Shown piece by piece: positions 25,325-33,307 of a stretch of DNA of 64,000 bases. The first letter of the stretch is position 1; the number at the start of each line of letters is the position of its first letter. The stretch lies in assembly GCA_023392125.1 (NCBI GenBank), contig JAEVZS010000029.1, positions 1 to 64,000 on the forward strand. The letters are read 5' to 3'. The notes beneath the pieces were generated by a model. That model ran no database searches. It was not told the origin of the DNA and saw nothing but the letters and a program-made list of their open reading frames with translations. This DNA comes from Bacteroidota bacterium (GTDB lineage: Bacteria; Bacteroidota; Bacteroidia; Cytophagales; Cytophagaceae). Position numbers and translations under genes: made by a program.

Positions 25325-27303
25325 ATGCCGGCTGAATTGGTTTGATGTGCCTGAGATAATTCACTTACTGTATCTGGCTCCGTCAGAATACCAGCCTGTA
25401 TAAGATGCCGGAGCTGCGTTATCAGCAGCTGTCGCTGATCTTCACTGTCTGCCAGCAATAGTATGCCGGATAGCTGTTGTGGCTGTGCAAACATTTCCAG
25501 CAACCGGTATACCGGCGGCTGAACAGAAAGTTCTTTCACGCCCTGAAAAGTCGGTATGAGCAGATAATATACCTTGCTGTCAGTACCAGGGTCAATAATG
25601 CTGAACAGGCGAATATCCGGATGCACATGCAATGCCAGTCCCGCCAATTCCCGGTCACTAAGCTGATTCAGTTTTTCCGCATTCTCCATACAGACAGTTC
25701 CCTTTACATACATCAGCATATGATTTCCATACACCTGATCCATATGATTTTTCTCGGCTTCCAGTCCGTAAAAAACTTCGACCGAATCATTAGCGGCTGT
25801 CTTTTCAGCCAGCACCCGCTTCATCCACTGCTCAAAGCGCTCTTTCAGGCAAGTATCTTCCGGATCACGGAATAACCAGTCTCTGAGCTTTTGCGGACTG
25901 GTTGCAGACAAGGCAGAAAGAGTCCGCGGATAGGCTTTTTCCAGCAAAGCATACCGGAGTGATGACGGAGTGATGGATAAATAAGGATATGAGCGTTTAT
26001 CAGGTATATTCTCAGCAGACTTGTGCAATCTGGGCAATAACACTGATTCGGTATGAACCGGATCAAGCAGCCTGAGATAAAAATACCCTACCCCCGCTAC
26101 ACCGGTAAACAGGCTGAGATCTTCTATTTCGGGATAGTGTGGCGAGCCGCAACGGTAATACCCGAGTTGCTCATAATGTTGTAAGGCCTTTGCCCCTGCC
26201 TGCAAAGCTGTGTGCAGGTAACGTTCATTGCCTGTAATACGGTATGCCTCCGTAAGCAGCTCCATATTACCGCCCGTACCATGGCATAAAGTATAGGACA
26301 GAAAAGGGTTTTCCGTCTCTATGTCTGTTTCGACCGTTTTTCGGATAGCCCGTTGAGCCTCTAGCATATATATATCCTGCCCAGCCAGCAATTCGCTGGA
26401 CCGGAGCCGGGTCAGCCCTATTCCGGCCGCTCCATGGCACCAGGCATTCAGATTGCCTGTCGTATCAAAAACAGTATGATCGCCGGTTCTCAGCGACTCT
26501 CTGAGCCTGCGGAAGGTTTCATCTGCCGAAATACTGGTACGGAAATCCGGCCAGTTATTCAGCTTTTCGAGATAATATGAAGCTTCATATACCAACCCCT
26601 GTACAGCCAGTTCATACAAAGCCGGATTATGAATATAGTAACCAGTTTCCAGCAAAGCGAAAGCGATTCCGGATACGCCATGGGAAAAACCACAGAGTCC
26701 CCGGATATTGTGATGAGAACGATCCCAGTAGATACCCTTTCGTCCATGCCAGGCACTGTTTATAAGATGGCCCGCCAGCCTGTCGATATGCACGTACAGA
26801 CACTGATCAGAAGTATGGCTGTGCAGATGCAGCAGTGCCAGCAAAACTCCGGCTGCTCCGGTAAGGATTTCGCAGGCTAGCCGTTCATGTATACGGTCAA
26901 GGCAACGCAAAGCAATGCGCAATGCTTCGTCTCTGTACTTTTCCTTTCCGCTTATTTCATACACTTTAATCAGGCAATAAGCAGTACCCATACTACCGGT
27001 ATAAAATGCCTGCCTGTAATCTTCACTCTGACGCAAACGAATAATCAGTCTGTCTGCCCCAGATTCAGCCACTTCTTTGTACTGGTCATCGTCTGTATAC
27101 TTATAGAGCGCCACAAAAAACAGCACGATACCTGCACTTCCGGAGTAAAGACAATGACGCTCTTCCATAGTCGGCGCAGAAAAATTGTTTGCTTTCAGGG
27201 TTTTCCAGCCCATTCCTTCGGGAGTCACCATAGCCTGCTCACCGAGCTGCCGGGCTATGCGTAAAAGTTCCGCATGGAGCCGCTCTCTGATACTGCCAGT
27301 CAT
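25321..27303 (-). CDS. lanC: LanC lanthionine cyclase with long C-terminal extension
   Basis: 660 residues from the start at 27303; the longer frame to 27381 would run through the hairpin after lanA. The cyclase part (about 1-420) shows GFSHGVSGIAFAL, the zinc ligands in NAWCHGAAGIGLT (Cys) and YTLCHGTGGNMEL (Cys-His), and SLFTGVAGVGYF. It joins cysteines to dehydrated Ser/Thr to form (methyl)lanthionine. Typical LanC proteins end near here, but this one continues for about 240 residues, ending in a winged-helix-like segment (PVYRLLEMF, LITQLRHLIQAGIL) that may bind the leader. It lies 61 bp after lanA. Confidence 0.9.
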   Translation of the reverse strand: MTGSIRERLHAELLRIARQLGEQAMVTPEGMGWKTLKANNFSAPTMEERHCLYSGSAGIVLFFVALYKYTDDDQYKEVAESGADRLIIRLRQSEDYRQAFYTGSMGTAYCLIKVYEISGKEKYRDEALRIALRCLDRIHERLACEILTGAAGVLLALLHLHSHTSDQCLYVHIDRLAGHLINSAWHGRKGIYWDRSHHNIRGLCGFSHGVSGIAFALLETGYYIHNPALYELAVQGLVYEASYYLEKLNNWPDFRTSISADETFRRLRESLRTGDHTVFDTTGNLNAWCHGAAGIGLTRLRSSELLAGQDIYMLEAQRAIRKTVETDIETENPFLSYTLCHGTGGNMELLTEAYRITGNERYLHTALQAGAKALQHYEQLGYYRCGSPHYPEIEDLSLFTGVAGVGYFYLRLLDPVHTESVLLPRLHKSAENIPDKRSYPYLSITPSSLRYALLEKAYPRTLSALSATSPQKLRDWLFRDPEDTCLKERFEQWMKRVLAEKTAANDSVEVFYGLEAEKNHMDQVYGNHMLMYVKGTVCMENAEKLNQLSDRELAGLALHVHPDIRLFSIIDPGTDSKVYYLLIPTFQGVKELSVQPPVYRLLEMFAQPQQLSGILLLADSEDQRQLLITQLRHLIQAGILTEPDTVSELSQAHQTNSAGI

Positions 27304-27330
27304 AAAAATAGCTGCATAAAGTGTATATAA

Positions 27331-27356
27331 TCGGGAGAAGCCAGTGCTTCTCCCGA
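27331..27356 (-). terminator. Hairpin between lanA and lanC (attenuator or processing site)
   Basis: TCGGGAGAAGC (27331-27341), loop CAGT, GCTTCTCCCGA (27346-27356): a perfect 11-bp stem just after the lanA stop. On the minus strand it is followed by ATTATATAC, not a strong T run, so it is likely a leaky terminator. This is the usual way lanA is made in excess over the enzymes. Confidence 0.7.
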
Positions 27357-27364
27357 AAAACAGA

Positions 27365-27574
27365 TTAAAACAAGGAAGCAACCTTTACGTCGCAATTGTT
27401 CCAGCGTGTATTGCTGCAGCAATCATGCAGCTTGTCTTCGGACTTTACAGTATGGGTTTCGTGCGAACCGATGGCAGCTGCTCCCAGCGCTAGTGCACCG
27501 AACACATTCTCATTGCTGGTAACAAAGCTCTGAACCTTGAAATCATCCAGCGATAGTTTCTTTTTAGAAGACAT
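27365..27574 (-). CDS. lanA: Class I lanthipeptide precursor (LanA)
   Basis: 69 residues. The leader MSSKKKLSLDDFKVQSFVTS carries the L-S-L-D version of the class I FxLD motif that LanB binds, in the form common in Bacteroidota. The alanine- and glycine-rich stretch FGALALGAAAIGS offers double-glycine-type sites for the C39 peptidase. Cutting after G36-S37 would give a 32-residue core from H38 to F69. The core has three Cys (C52, C53, C61), seven Ser/Thr (T40, T42, S45, S54, T56, S67 and one more if the cut is earlier) and His at 38, 41 and 50. It is first in the minus-strand biosynthetic operon. Confidence 0.88.
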   Translation of the reverse strand: MSSKKKLSLDDFKVQSFVTSNENVFGALALGAAAIGSHETHTVKSEDKLHDCCSNTRWNNCDVKVASLF

Positions 27575-27631
27575 AATAAAAAGTTTGAAAATTAAATGCC
27601 TACTCTTACAGGTTTTCGGCTAGCCCTATTG

Positions 27632-27678
27632 TTGCAACAATGATTCAAATATATCAATATTTGCAACATTGTTGCAAA
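27632..27678 (-). promoter_or_regulatory. lanA promoter with two palindromic operators
   Basis: On the minus strand, TTTG (27678-27675), a 21-nt spacer and TATATTTG (27653-27646) fit the Bacteroidota -33/-7 promoter. A perfect 17-bp palindrome TTGCAACATTGTTGCAA (27661-27677) fills the spacer and overlaps the -33 box. A second, imperfect copy (27632-27648) overlaps the -7 box and the start-site side; the two centres are 29 bp apart. The layout is that of a repressor site. The regulator is not encoded in the window. Confidence 0.7.
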
Positions 27679-28099
27679 TTGTAGGTAAAAAAATATCGGC
27701 ACAAGATTAAGCCATGGCATCAAGTGACATGGACATGCACAAAACTATCCTCCGAAACACATACCACGATCGTCCCATAAAGATTGTCCCAAGAGCGGTT
27801 TTCAAATGCCTTACAACAAATTATTTCCTGAAAACAATAGGATCATTCGATTTATCTATCTATCTTTGTAAATAGTAATATCGTTTGAACAATCCCTCCT
27901 TAGCAAGGTTTTCTGTTAAAACCTTTTACTCACTCAGCAAATTAATACATAAGTATTATATGTTCGATGAACACCGATGACAGACATCGGGGCTGTAAAA
28001 CTAATTTTCACCATAGAAGAAGACTTTTTTATTTACCTGCTTTATAAACCGCAGCCATTCACTAAATCAGCCCTTTTCTTTTTTAAACAAGGACCCATT
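27679..28099 (+). promoter_or_regulatory. Non-coding spacer and probable long leader of the DEAD-box gene
   Basis: No gene is evident here. TATCTTTG at 27861-27868 fits a -7 box, but I see no matching -33 box, so the promoter call is weak. If used, it would give a leader of about 230 nt. A hairpin AAGGTTTT - CTGTT - AAAACCTT lies at 27905-27925, followed by TT. Long structured leaders are common for cold-inducible helicases. It could equally act as a terminator for transcription arriving from the left. Confidence 0.35.
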
Positions 28100-29359
28100 A
28101 TGTCAACTTTCAAAGAACTTCAGATTATCCAGCCCATTTTAAAAGCGCTGGAAGAAAAAAAATATACAAACCCTACTCCTGTCCAGCAGACAACGATTCC
28201 TTATATACTCGAAAAGAAAGATATACTCGGATGCGCCCAGACAGGTACAGGCAAAACCGCGGCTTTCTCTATTCCGATACTGCAATTACTGCACAATACC
28301 AGCAGCACAGGTCCGAAAAAAATCAGGGCATTGATTCTTGCCCCGACACGTGAGCTGGCTTCGCAGATAGGTGAAAGTATTGCTGACTATGGAAAATATA
28401 CCACATGCAGGCATACGGTAATCTATGGCGGAGTACCACAGGCAAAGCAGGTGAAAGCAATCAGTAACGGAGTTGATATTGTAATTGCCACACCTGGCCG
28501 GTTAAAAGACCTGATAAATCAGGGATATATTGACCTGAGCCATGTTGAAATACTTGTGCTGGACGAAGCCGACAGAATGCTCGATATGGGCTTTATTCAT
28601 GACATAAAGTTTATACAATCCAGAATGCCGCAAAAAAAGCAGTCGGTTTTCTTTACAGCAACCCTGTCGGATTCGATAAAAAAGCTTGCCGGAAATATTC
28701 TGGCTGCTCCGGTACATATCAATATAAAGCCGGCCGAGTCCGCCAAAAACAGAATAGAACAGTTCGTCTATTTTGTGGAAAAGCAAAACAAGAAAAAATT
28801 GTTGTTCCACCTATTTGAGCATGAAGATCTTTCCAATGTCCTCATATTTACCAAAACCAAACACGGAGCAGACCGGCTCTCCTCTGATCTGAATAAAATC
28901 GGTATCAAAGCGGATGCCTTGCACGGAGGAAAATCCCAGAACGCACGCAACCGCTCACTTGCCGGCTTCAAGTCCGGAAAAAATAACGCATTGGTAGTAA
29001 CAGATATTGCTGCCCGCGGAATTGATATAGAAAAACTTGCCTTGGTAATTAATTACGACATTCCCGCTGAATCGGAAACGTATGTTCACCGAATCGGAAG
29101 AACCGGAAGAGCAGGAGAAAACGGAAACGCTATTTCATTCTGCGATAGTGAAGAATTAAGCTATTTCAACAAAATCAATAAGCTGACAAACAATGCGATC
29201 ACAACTATTGACAAGCATCCGTTTTCTACCGGACATGCAGCTCCTGCTCCGTCAGCCCAGGTGATGCCACAGGAAAAAAGCAAAAGAAAGGTAAATGACT
29301 GGCTGCGCAACAGAAGAATTTCAGGCATCTATACCTCCGTCAAAAGGAGACTTTCCTAA
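28100..29359 (+). CDS. DEAD-box RNA helicase (RhlE-like)
   Basis: 419 residues from the ATG at 28100 (preceded by AACAAGGA); the upstream frame to 27977 is unlikely to be translated. Ordered motifs: Q motif region (NPTPVQQTTIP), AQTGTGKT, PTRELA, TPGR, DEAD, FTATLS in place of SAT, VVTDIAARGID, HRIGRTGRAG. The C-terminal tail is short and basic. Predicted ATP-dependent RNA unwinding in ribosome assembly or mRNA turnover. A small basic ORF and a cold-shock protein follow on the same strand, suggesting a cold-response group. Confidence 0.93.
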   Translation: MSTFKELQIIQPILKALEEKKYTNPTPVQQTTIPYILEKKDILGCAQTGTGKTAAFSIPILQLLHNTSSTGPKKIRALILAPTRELASQIGESIADYGKYTTCRHTVIYGGVPQAKQVKAISNGVDIVIATPGRLKDLINQGYIDLSHVEILVLDEADRMLDMGFIHDIKFIQSRMPQKKQSVFFTATLSDSIKKLAGNILAAPVHINIKPAESAKNRIEQFVYFVEKQNKKKLLFHLFEHEDLSNVLIFTKTKHGADRLSSDLNKIGIKADALHGGKSQNARNRSLAGFKSGKNNALVVTDIAARGIDIEKLALVINYDIPAESETYVHRIGRTGRAGENGNAISFCDSEELSYFNKINKLTNNAITTIDKHPFSTGHAAPAPSAQVMPQEKSKRKVNDWLRNRRISGIYTSVKRRLS

Positions 29360-29381
29360 GTTTTATTTAAAGCCCTGTTCA

Positions 29382-29633
29382 ATGAATAAACGAAACAAAA
29401 AGCTGATACAAAAAAAGAACATATTAAGTAAGAAAATAAAGAATATAAAAAACATTCAGAGCGATCTGGTTCTTAAAAATATCCTGCTGGACTCAAAAAG
29501 GGAAGAGCTGGAGCAGAAGAAGCTGGCTATTGAACGGTTAATTTCCTATTCAAATTCGTCCGGCATACCCAATCAGAAGATAGTAATCCGGACAGAAAGC
29601 ACAGCGCTTTCATTCAGATTGTATCACAATTAA
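29382..29633 (+). CDS. Small basic coiled-coil protein
   Basis: 83 residues starting at the ATG 22 bp after the helicase stop. The first half is very rich in Lys and Asn (NKRNKKLIQKKNILSKKIKN) and then a heptad-like helix (KREELEQKKLAIERLISY) follows. Such basic peptides often bind RNA or the ribosome, but no family is recognised. Its position between the DEAD-box helicase and CspA supports co-expression. The alternative frame from 29295 overlaps the helicase and is less likely. Confidence 0.5.
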   Translation: MNKRNKKLIQKKNILSKKIKNIKNIQSDLVLKNILLDSKREELEQKKLAIERLISYSNSSGIPNQKIVIRTESTALSFRLYHN

Positions 29634-29670
29634 CTGAAAAAACAATTTATCAATACAAAATACAAACAAC

Positions 29671-29871
29671 ATGCAAAACACAGGCACCGTAAAATTTTTT
29701 AACGATTCAAAAGGCTTTGGATTTATCATACCTGACAATTCCGGTGAAGCCGAAATCTTTGTTCATTCATCAGGGCTGGTTGATCAGATCCGTGAAAATG
29801 ACAAAGTATCCTATGATGTAGAACGTGGAAAAAAAGGTCTGAACGCAGTTAATGTAACAAGATCCAATTAG
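29671..29871 (+). CDS. Cold-shock domain protein
   Basis: 66 residues, standard CspA length. RNP1 is KGFGFI, RNP2-like is IFVHSSG, and the first strand is TGTVKFFND. It binds single-stranded RNA/DNA and acts as an RNA chaperone in the cytoplasm. It begins 37 bp after the small basic ORF, and a strong terminator follows 31 bp after the stop, closing the helicase-csp unit. Confidence 0.93.
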   Translation: MQNTGTVKFFNDSKGFGFIIPDNSGEAEIFVHSSGLVDQIRENDKVSYDVERGKKGLNAVNVTRSN

Positions 29872-29902
29872 TTATTACCTCATAGCTATCAGTCTCATAG
29901 CA

Positions 29903-29938
29903 AACTCCTGCTGCCCGGTATGGCACAGGAGTTTTTTT
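29903..29938 (+). terminator. Rho-independent terminator after the cold-shock gene
   Basis: AACTCCTG (29903-29910) pairs with CAGGAGTT (29926-29933), followed by TTTTT. Strong stem plus T run on the plus strand. Confidence 0.8.
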
Positions 29939-29981
29939 ATACAGATTTCCCCGGCCCGCCTGCTCAAAACTTTCCGGGCGC

Positions 29982-30506
29982 TTATTCCTTTTCCATTTTT
30001 ATTTCGTTTCCGTCTGCATCATACAACCCTTTCTTCTCCTCGGAAGCCTTAAGCAGACCATTTTTCGGATCCAGGTATCCGAGCTCGGCTACCGGCGTCA
30101 GAAAATACAGAGCAAGGAAGTTTATTAAGCTCAGAAACACTGCTATTTCCAATTCACCTAAAGCTACCGCGATACCCATAGCTCCGGTATTCCATATACT
30201 GGCAGCTGTTACAAGTCCCTGTACATTGCTTCTGACTTTAAGAATTGCTCCTCCGCCAATAAAGCCTATTCCGCTCAGCAGGCCCTGAATAGCATTACCC
30301 AGTATAGAACTATCCTCTGCGGCAGCGATCCTGGCTATGAGCACAAAGCCACAACTGGCCATACCAACAATCGGAAAAGTGCGGAAGCCGACACTTTGAG
30401 CACCGATTCCGCGTTCCCATGCCATAGGAATAGCAAGTATCAAGGCCACCAACAGTCTTACAAGATTTTGAAGGCCTTCCTCCCAATTTAATTCAAATAA
30501 TTTCAT
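29982..30506 (-). CDS. MgtC/SapB family membrane protein
   Basis: 174 residues. The N-terminal membrane domain includes RLLVALILAIPMAWERG, VGFRTFPIVGMASCGFVLIA, and the family motif GLLSGIGFIGGGAILK. About four helices precede a short C-terminal tail. MgtC relatives are linked to magnesium limitation and ATP synthase inhibition, but the short form without the C-terminal ACT-like domain (SapB type) is of unknown role. It stands alone; the 391-bp spacer upstream (30507-30897) contains a C7 run but no recognisable riboswitch. Confidence 0.88.
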   Translation of the reverse strand: MKLFELNWEEGLQNLVRLLVALILAIPMAWERGIGAQSVGFRTFPIVGMASCGFVLIARIAAAEDSSILGNAIQGLLSGIGFIGGGAILKVRSNVQGLVTAASIWNTGAMGIAVALGELEIAVFLSLINFLALYFLTPVAELGYLDPKNGLLKASEEKKGLYDADGNEIKMEKE

Positions 30507-30897
30507 AAATTTTGTATTTTAAAGTACCATTTTTAGCTGACACATCTAACAATCCCCCCCGTTATTTGTTGGGCATTTCCGATGATCCGCTTTATCAATC
30601 CTGTACAATGCCAATTCAATCAACCGCTTATATTCTTTATTAATTTTATTTTTTTCCGGATTTCTGCACCAATCGGATTCCGTATAAAAATCCCGGAAGC
30701 TCTACTGTTTTCCGGTCCCACAATAGCCTGTCTCCTCAGAACGCCGGCTCATATCATCCGGGTTTTTCCTTTACTCTACCCGGCCGGCAGCAAAACAATT
30801 AAAAGAAATAGCTCTTTATTCTCTGTCAGGAAGGCAGGACTATTGCAGGCTGTAATCAGCCTCTTAGCTATATAGTTAATCAAAACATGCAATCAAT
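30507..30897. other. Intergenic spacer, nothing recognised
   Basis: The spacer lies between the divergent MgtC and aldo/keto reductase genes. A plus-strand frame at 30582-30875 has no protein-like features and is rejected. A CCCCCCC run lies at 30554-30560. Promoters for both genes must be here, but no convincing boxes stand out. Confidence 0.4.
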
Positions 30898-31890
30898 ATG
30901 AGCAATACTATTCTGAAAAAAGAGCATGAGCTTGGACTGGGCGGTGTCGCAATAGGCACTGCATTTGAAAGCATTACGGACGAACAATCGGAAAGAGTGC
31001 TGGAAGAAGCCTGGAGGCTGGGTATCCGCTACTATGATACGTCACCATGGTATGGTCTCACCCGAAGCGAGCGGCGTTTCGGCAATTTCCTGAGAACAAA
31101 GCCCCGGGATCAGTATGTATTTTCAACCAAGGTAGGACGTCTGTTTTATCCCGTACCGGCAGACAAAGTGCCGGCTACTATGTGGAAAAATCCTCTGCCC
31201 TTTGATTTTGAGCATATGTATACCGCCGATGCCGTAAAAAGATCTATAGAAGAGAGTCTGGAACGGAGCGCAGTCGGGCATATCGATATTGTCTATGTGC
31301 ACGATCTTTCGGAAGACCAGGTGGGCGACCGCTACGATTACTTTCTGAAGCAGGCAAGACAAGGCGCTTTCAAAACGCTGTCCGATTTGCGTAGCCAGGG
31401 AGTGATTAAAGCATGGGGCATGGGCGTAAACAAGATTCAGCCTATCCTGGATTGTATAGACTCTGCCGATCCGGACATCTGTCTGTCGGCTACACAATAT
31501 TCTATCCTGGAACATGAGGATGCGGCAGACAGACTATTGCCGGCAGTCAGAAAAGCAGGCGTAAAGCTGGTATCCGGCGCAGGCTATAATTCCGGTTTTA
31601 TCGGTGGCAGACAGCGGTACAACTATAAGGAAGTAATTCCCAAAGGATTTGAGGCAAAACGAGACAGGATCGCGGCTATAGCCCGAAAATACGATACTGC
31701 GATTGTACATGCAGCGCTGCAGTTTGTGCTGGCCGCTGATGAGTTTGTTTCCATTATTCCGGGTGCCAGCACGCCGGGACAGGTAAAAGACAATGTAGAA
31801 GGCTGGAAAGCCGGAATACCTTCCGGTTTCTGGAAAGAGCTGAAAGACGAAGGCCTGATCTATAAAAATGTGCAGGTGCCGAAAGACTGA
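30898..31890 (+). CDS. Aldo/keto reductase (D-threo-aldose/pyridoxal dehydrogenase-like)
   Basis: 330 residues. Early GVAIGTAFE, then RYYDTSPWYGLTRSERRFG with the catalytic Tyr in the DTSPWYG motif; the catalytic His lies in VYVHDLSED. The C-terminal IIPGASTPGQVKDNVEGW is the cofactor-binding end. The DTSPWYG form and overall length are closest to the D-threo-aldose 1-dehydrogenase / pyridoxal 4-dehydrogenase branch. It would oxidise or reduce a sugar or aldehyde with NAD(P). It is a single gene, with a bidirectional hairpin downstream. Confidence 0.88.
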   Translation: MSNTILKKEHELGLGGVAIGTAFESITDEQSERVLEEAWRLGIRYYDTSPWYGLTRSERRFGNFLRTKPRDQYVFSTKVGRLFYPVPADKVPATMWKNPLPFDFEHMYTADAVKRSIEESLERSAVGHIDIVYVHDLSEDQVGDRYDYFLKQARQGAFKTLSDLRSQGVIKAWGMGVNKIQPILDCIDSADPDICLSATQYSILEHEDAADRLLPAVRKAGVKLVSGAGYNSGFIGGRQRYNYKEVIPKGFEAKRDRIAAIARKYDTAIVHAALQFVLAADEFVSIIPGASTPGQVKDNVEGWKAGIPSGFWKELKDEGLIYKNVQVPKD

Positions 31891-31965
31891 CTGAGATACT
31901 TTATCCGATCACTCTTGTCCGTTGTATGTGGTTTTATTATGACAATAATAGCTGAGAAGAAAATA

Positions 31966-32000
31966 CTAAATGGCACGAACTGAAAGTCCGCGCCATTTAG
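31966..32000. terminator. Bidirectional terminator hairpin
   Basis: CTAAATGGC (31966-31974) pairs with GCCATTTAG (31992-32000). The flanks are T-rich on both strands (TCGTCTTTATTT on plus, TATTTTCTTCTC on minus). It sits between the convergent aldo/keto reductase and T9SS genes. Confidence 0.65.
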
Positions 32001-32044
32001 TCGTCTTTATTTAAACCTAAAATGGTCCTTACCTTCGCGGGAAA

Positions 32045-33307
32045 TTATCGCGCCAGAATAAATGATTTTACCGTCTCTCCTACTTTCACAAAGTAATACC
32101 CCGGTTGCAAATCAGCTAATTGCACTTCAACTAATTCGCTTGTAATAATTCCCTGCTCAACACTTCTCCCGGCATAATCAATGATAGCATAGGTTTTACC
32201 AAGAGCAGATACTCCGGAAGAGATTTTTAATACATCTGACACCGGATTGGGATATATGTTCAGTTGTAACTCATTTCCTGATCTTCCTGACAGCCCCGTA
32301 ACATTACCACCTGCCACTGTCCTGTACATACCAACAAGACTTTTAGCATACACATGACCTTTCCAATAGGTTAAGGAGCTAAGCTGGGTTGTTTGCGGCA
32401 GACCATCACTGTACAAGACAAAGTTGCTTACATTAGCTCCGGCTTTGTATGCAAGCTCAGTTCTTCCGCTTCCTCCCTGATACGTAGTAAGTGAAATCAA
32501 CAATTCTCCGCTTTCAAGCTGAAAAACAGAGCTGGCAAAGTATCCGCCGTAATCGAATGCAGAGCTGGGTATGGTTACCAATGTCCAGTCAGTTCCGTTG
32601 TCCGAATAGGCAATTTTATTGTCTTCACTATGTATATATATTCTGCTACCGTTACCGTGCACCAATCCGCCATTATACGGAAACAGAGCAGTTGTATTCC
32701 ATACCCTCGTTTTGGTCTGGCCATTGTTTGACACTTTCCACAGACCTGTAGAGTCAGCATCCGAAATTCTGAGCGATACATATATGTCGTTATTTTTATC
32801 AAAACCCACAAGGCTTATAGTACCATTGGTGGACCAGAAAGGGGAAAAAGTTTCTCCCGCATCTTCGGACACCTCTATGGTATACCGATCATTGACATAT
32901 ATCTTATCGTTTATTTTATCAAGCAGATAGCTGCTTTTGGAGCTTTTGCGAATCCATTGCCCGTTTTCCTGATTCTTCTTCCGGAATCCGTTCTGAGCAG
33001 CAAATGGTGTGTAGCTTACTATATACTCATTACCTTTATGGCGATTGTAATCGTAGCAGCCATATACCCCGTCTATTGTTTTTGCCGAATCCAGTATTAC
33101 GCCGGGTGTAACAGAACGATACAAGTAGTTGACATATGTAGTGGGCCCCGTAGGTACATTACGCGTAAAATAAAGAGTATCGCTTATTACCCTCAGATCT
33201 CTCGTATCCCATTCCTGCCCGTAGGCAAGTTCCCAATCCTGAGCGAGACCCTGATTAATAAACACGGAGATAAGCGATAAAAGGAGTAAGTAAATACGTT
33301 TTTTCAT
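32045..33307 (-). CDS. Secreted protein with T9SS sorting domain
   Basis: 420 residues. Clear signal peptide MKKRIYLLLLSLISVFINQG ending LAQ. The middle has beta-propeller-like segments (EVSEDAGETFSPFW, AYSDNGTDWTLVT) similar to BNR/Ycf48 repeats, and the last 80 residues (LNIYPNPVSDVLKISSG ... LQPGYYFVKVGETVKSF) are a T9SS sorting domain. It is exported to the cell surface or medium; ligand unknown. It is monocistronic. Confidence 0.85.
   Translation of the reverse strand: MKKRIYLLLLSLISVFINQGLAQDWELAYGQEWDTRDLRVISDTLYFTRNVPTGPTTYVNYLYRSVTPGVILDSAKTIDGVYGCYDYNRHKGNEYIVSYTPFAAQNGFRKKNQENGQWIRKSSKSSYLLDKINDKIYVNDRYTIEVSEDAGETFSPFWSTNGTISLVGFDKNNDIYVSLRISDADSTGLWKVSNNGQTKTRVWNTTALFPYNGGLVHGNGSRIYIHSEDNKIAYSDNGTDWTLVTIPSSAFDYGGYFASSVFQLESGELLISLTTYQGGSGRTELAYKAGANVSNFVLYSDGLPQTTQLSSLTYWKGHVYAKSLVGMYRTVAGGNVTGLSGRSGNELQLNIYPNPVSDVLKISSGVSALGKTYAIIDYAGRSVEQGIITSELVEVQLADLQPGYYFVKVGETVKSFILAR

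Noticed and set aside
30582..30875. 97-codon plus-strand frame
   Set aside because: Composition is not protein-like, no ribosome site, and it lies in the promoter gap of two genes.
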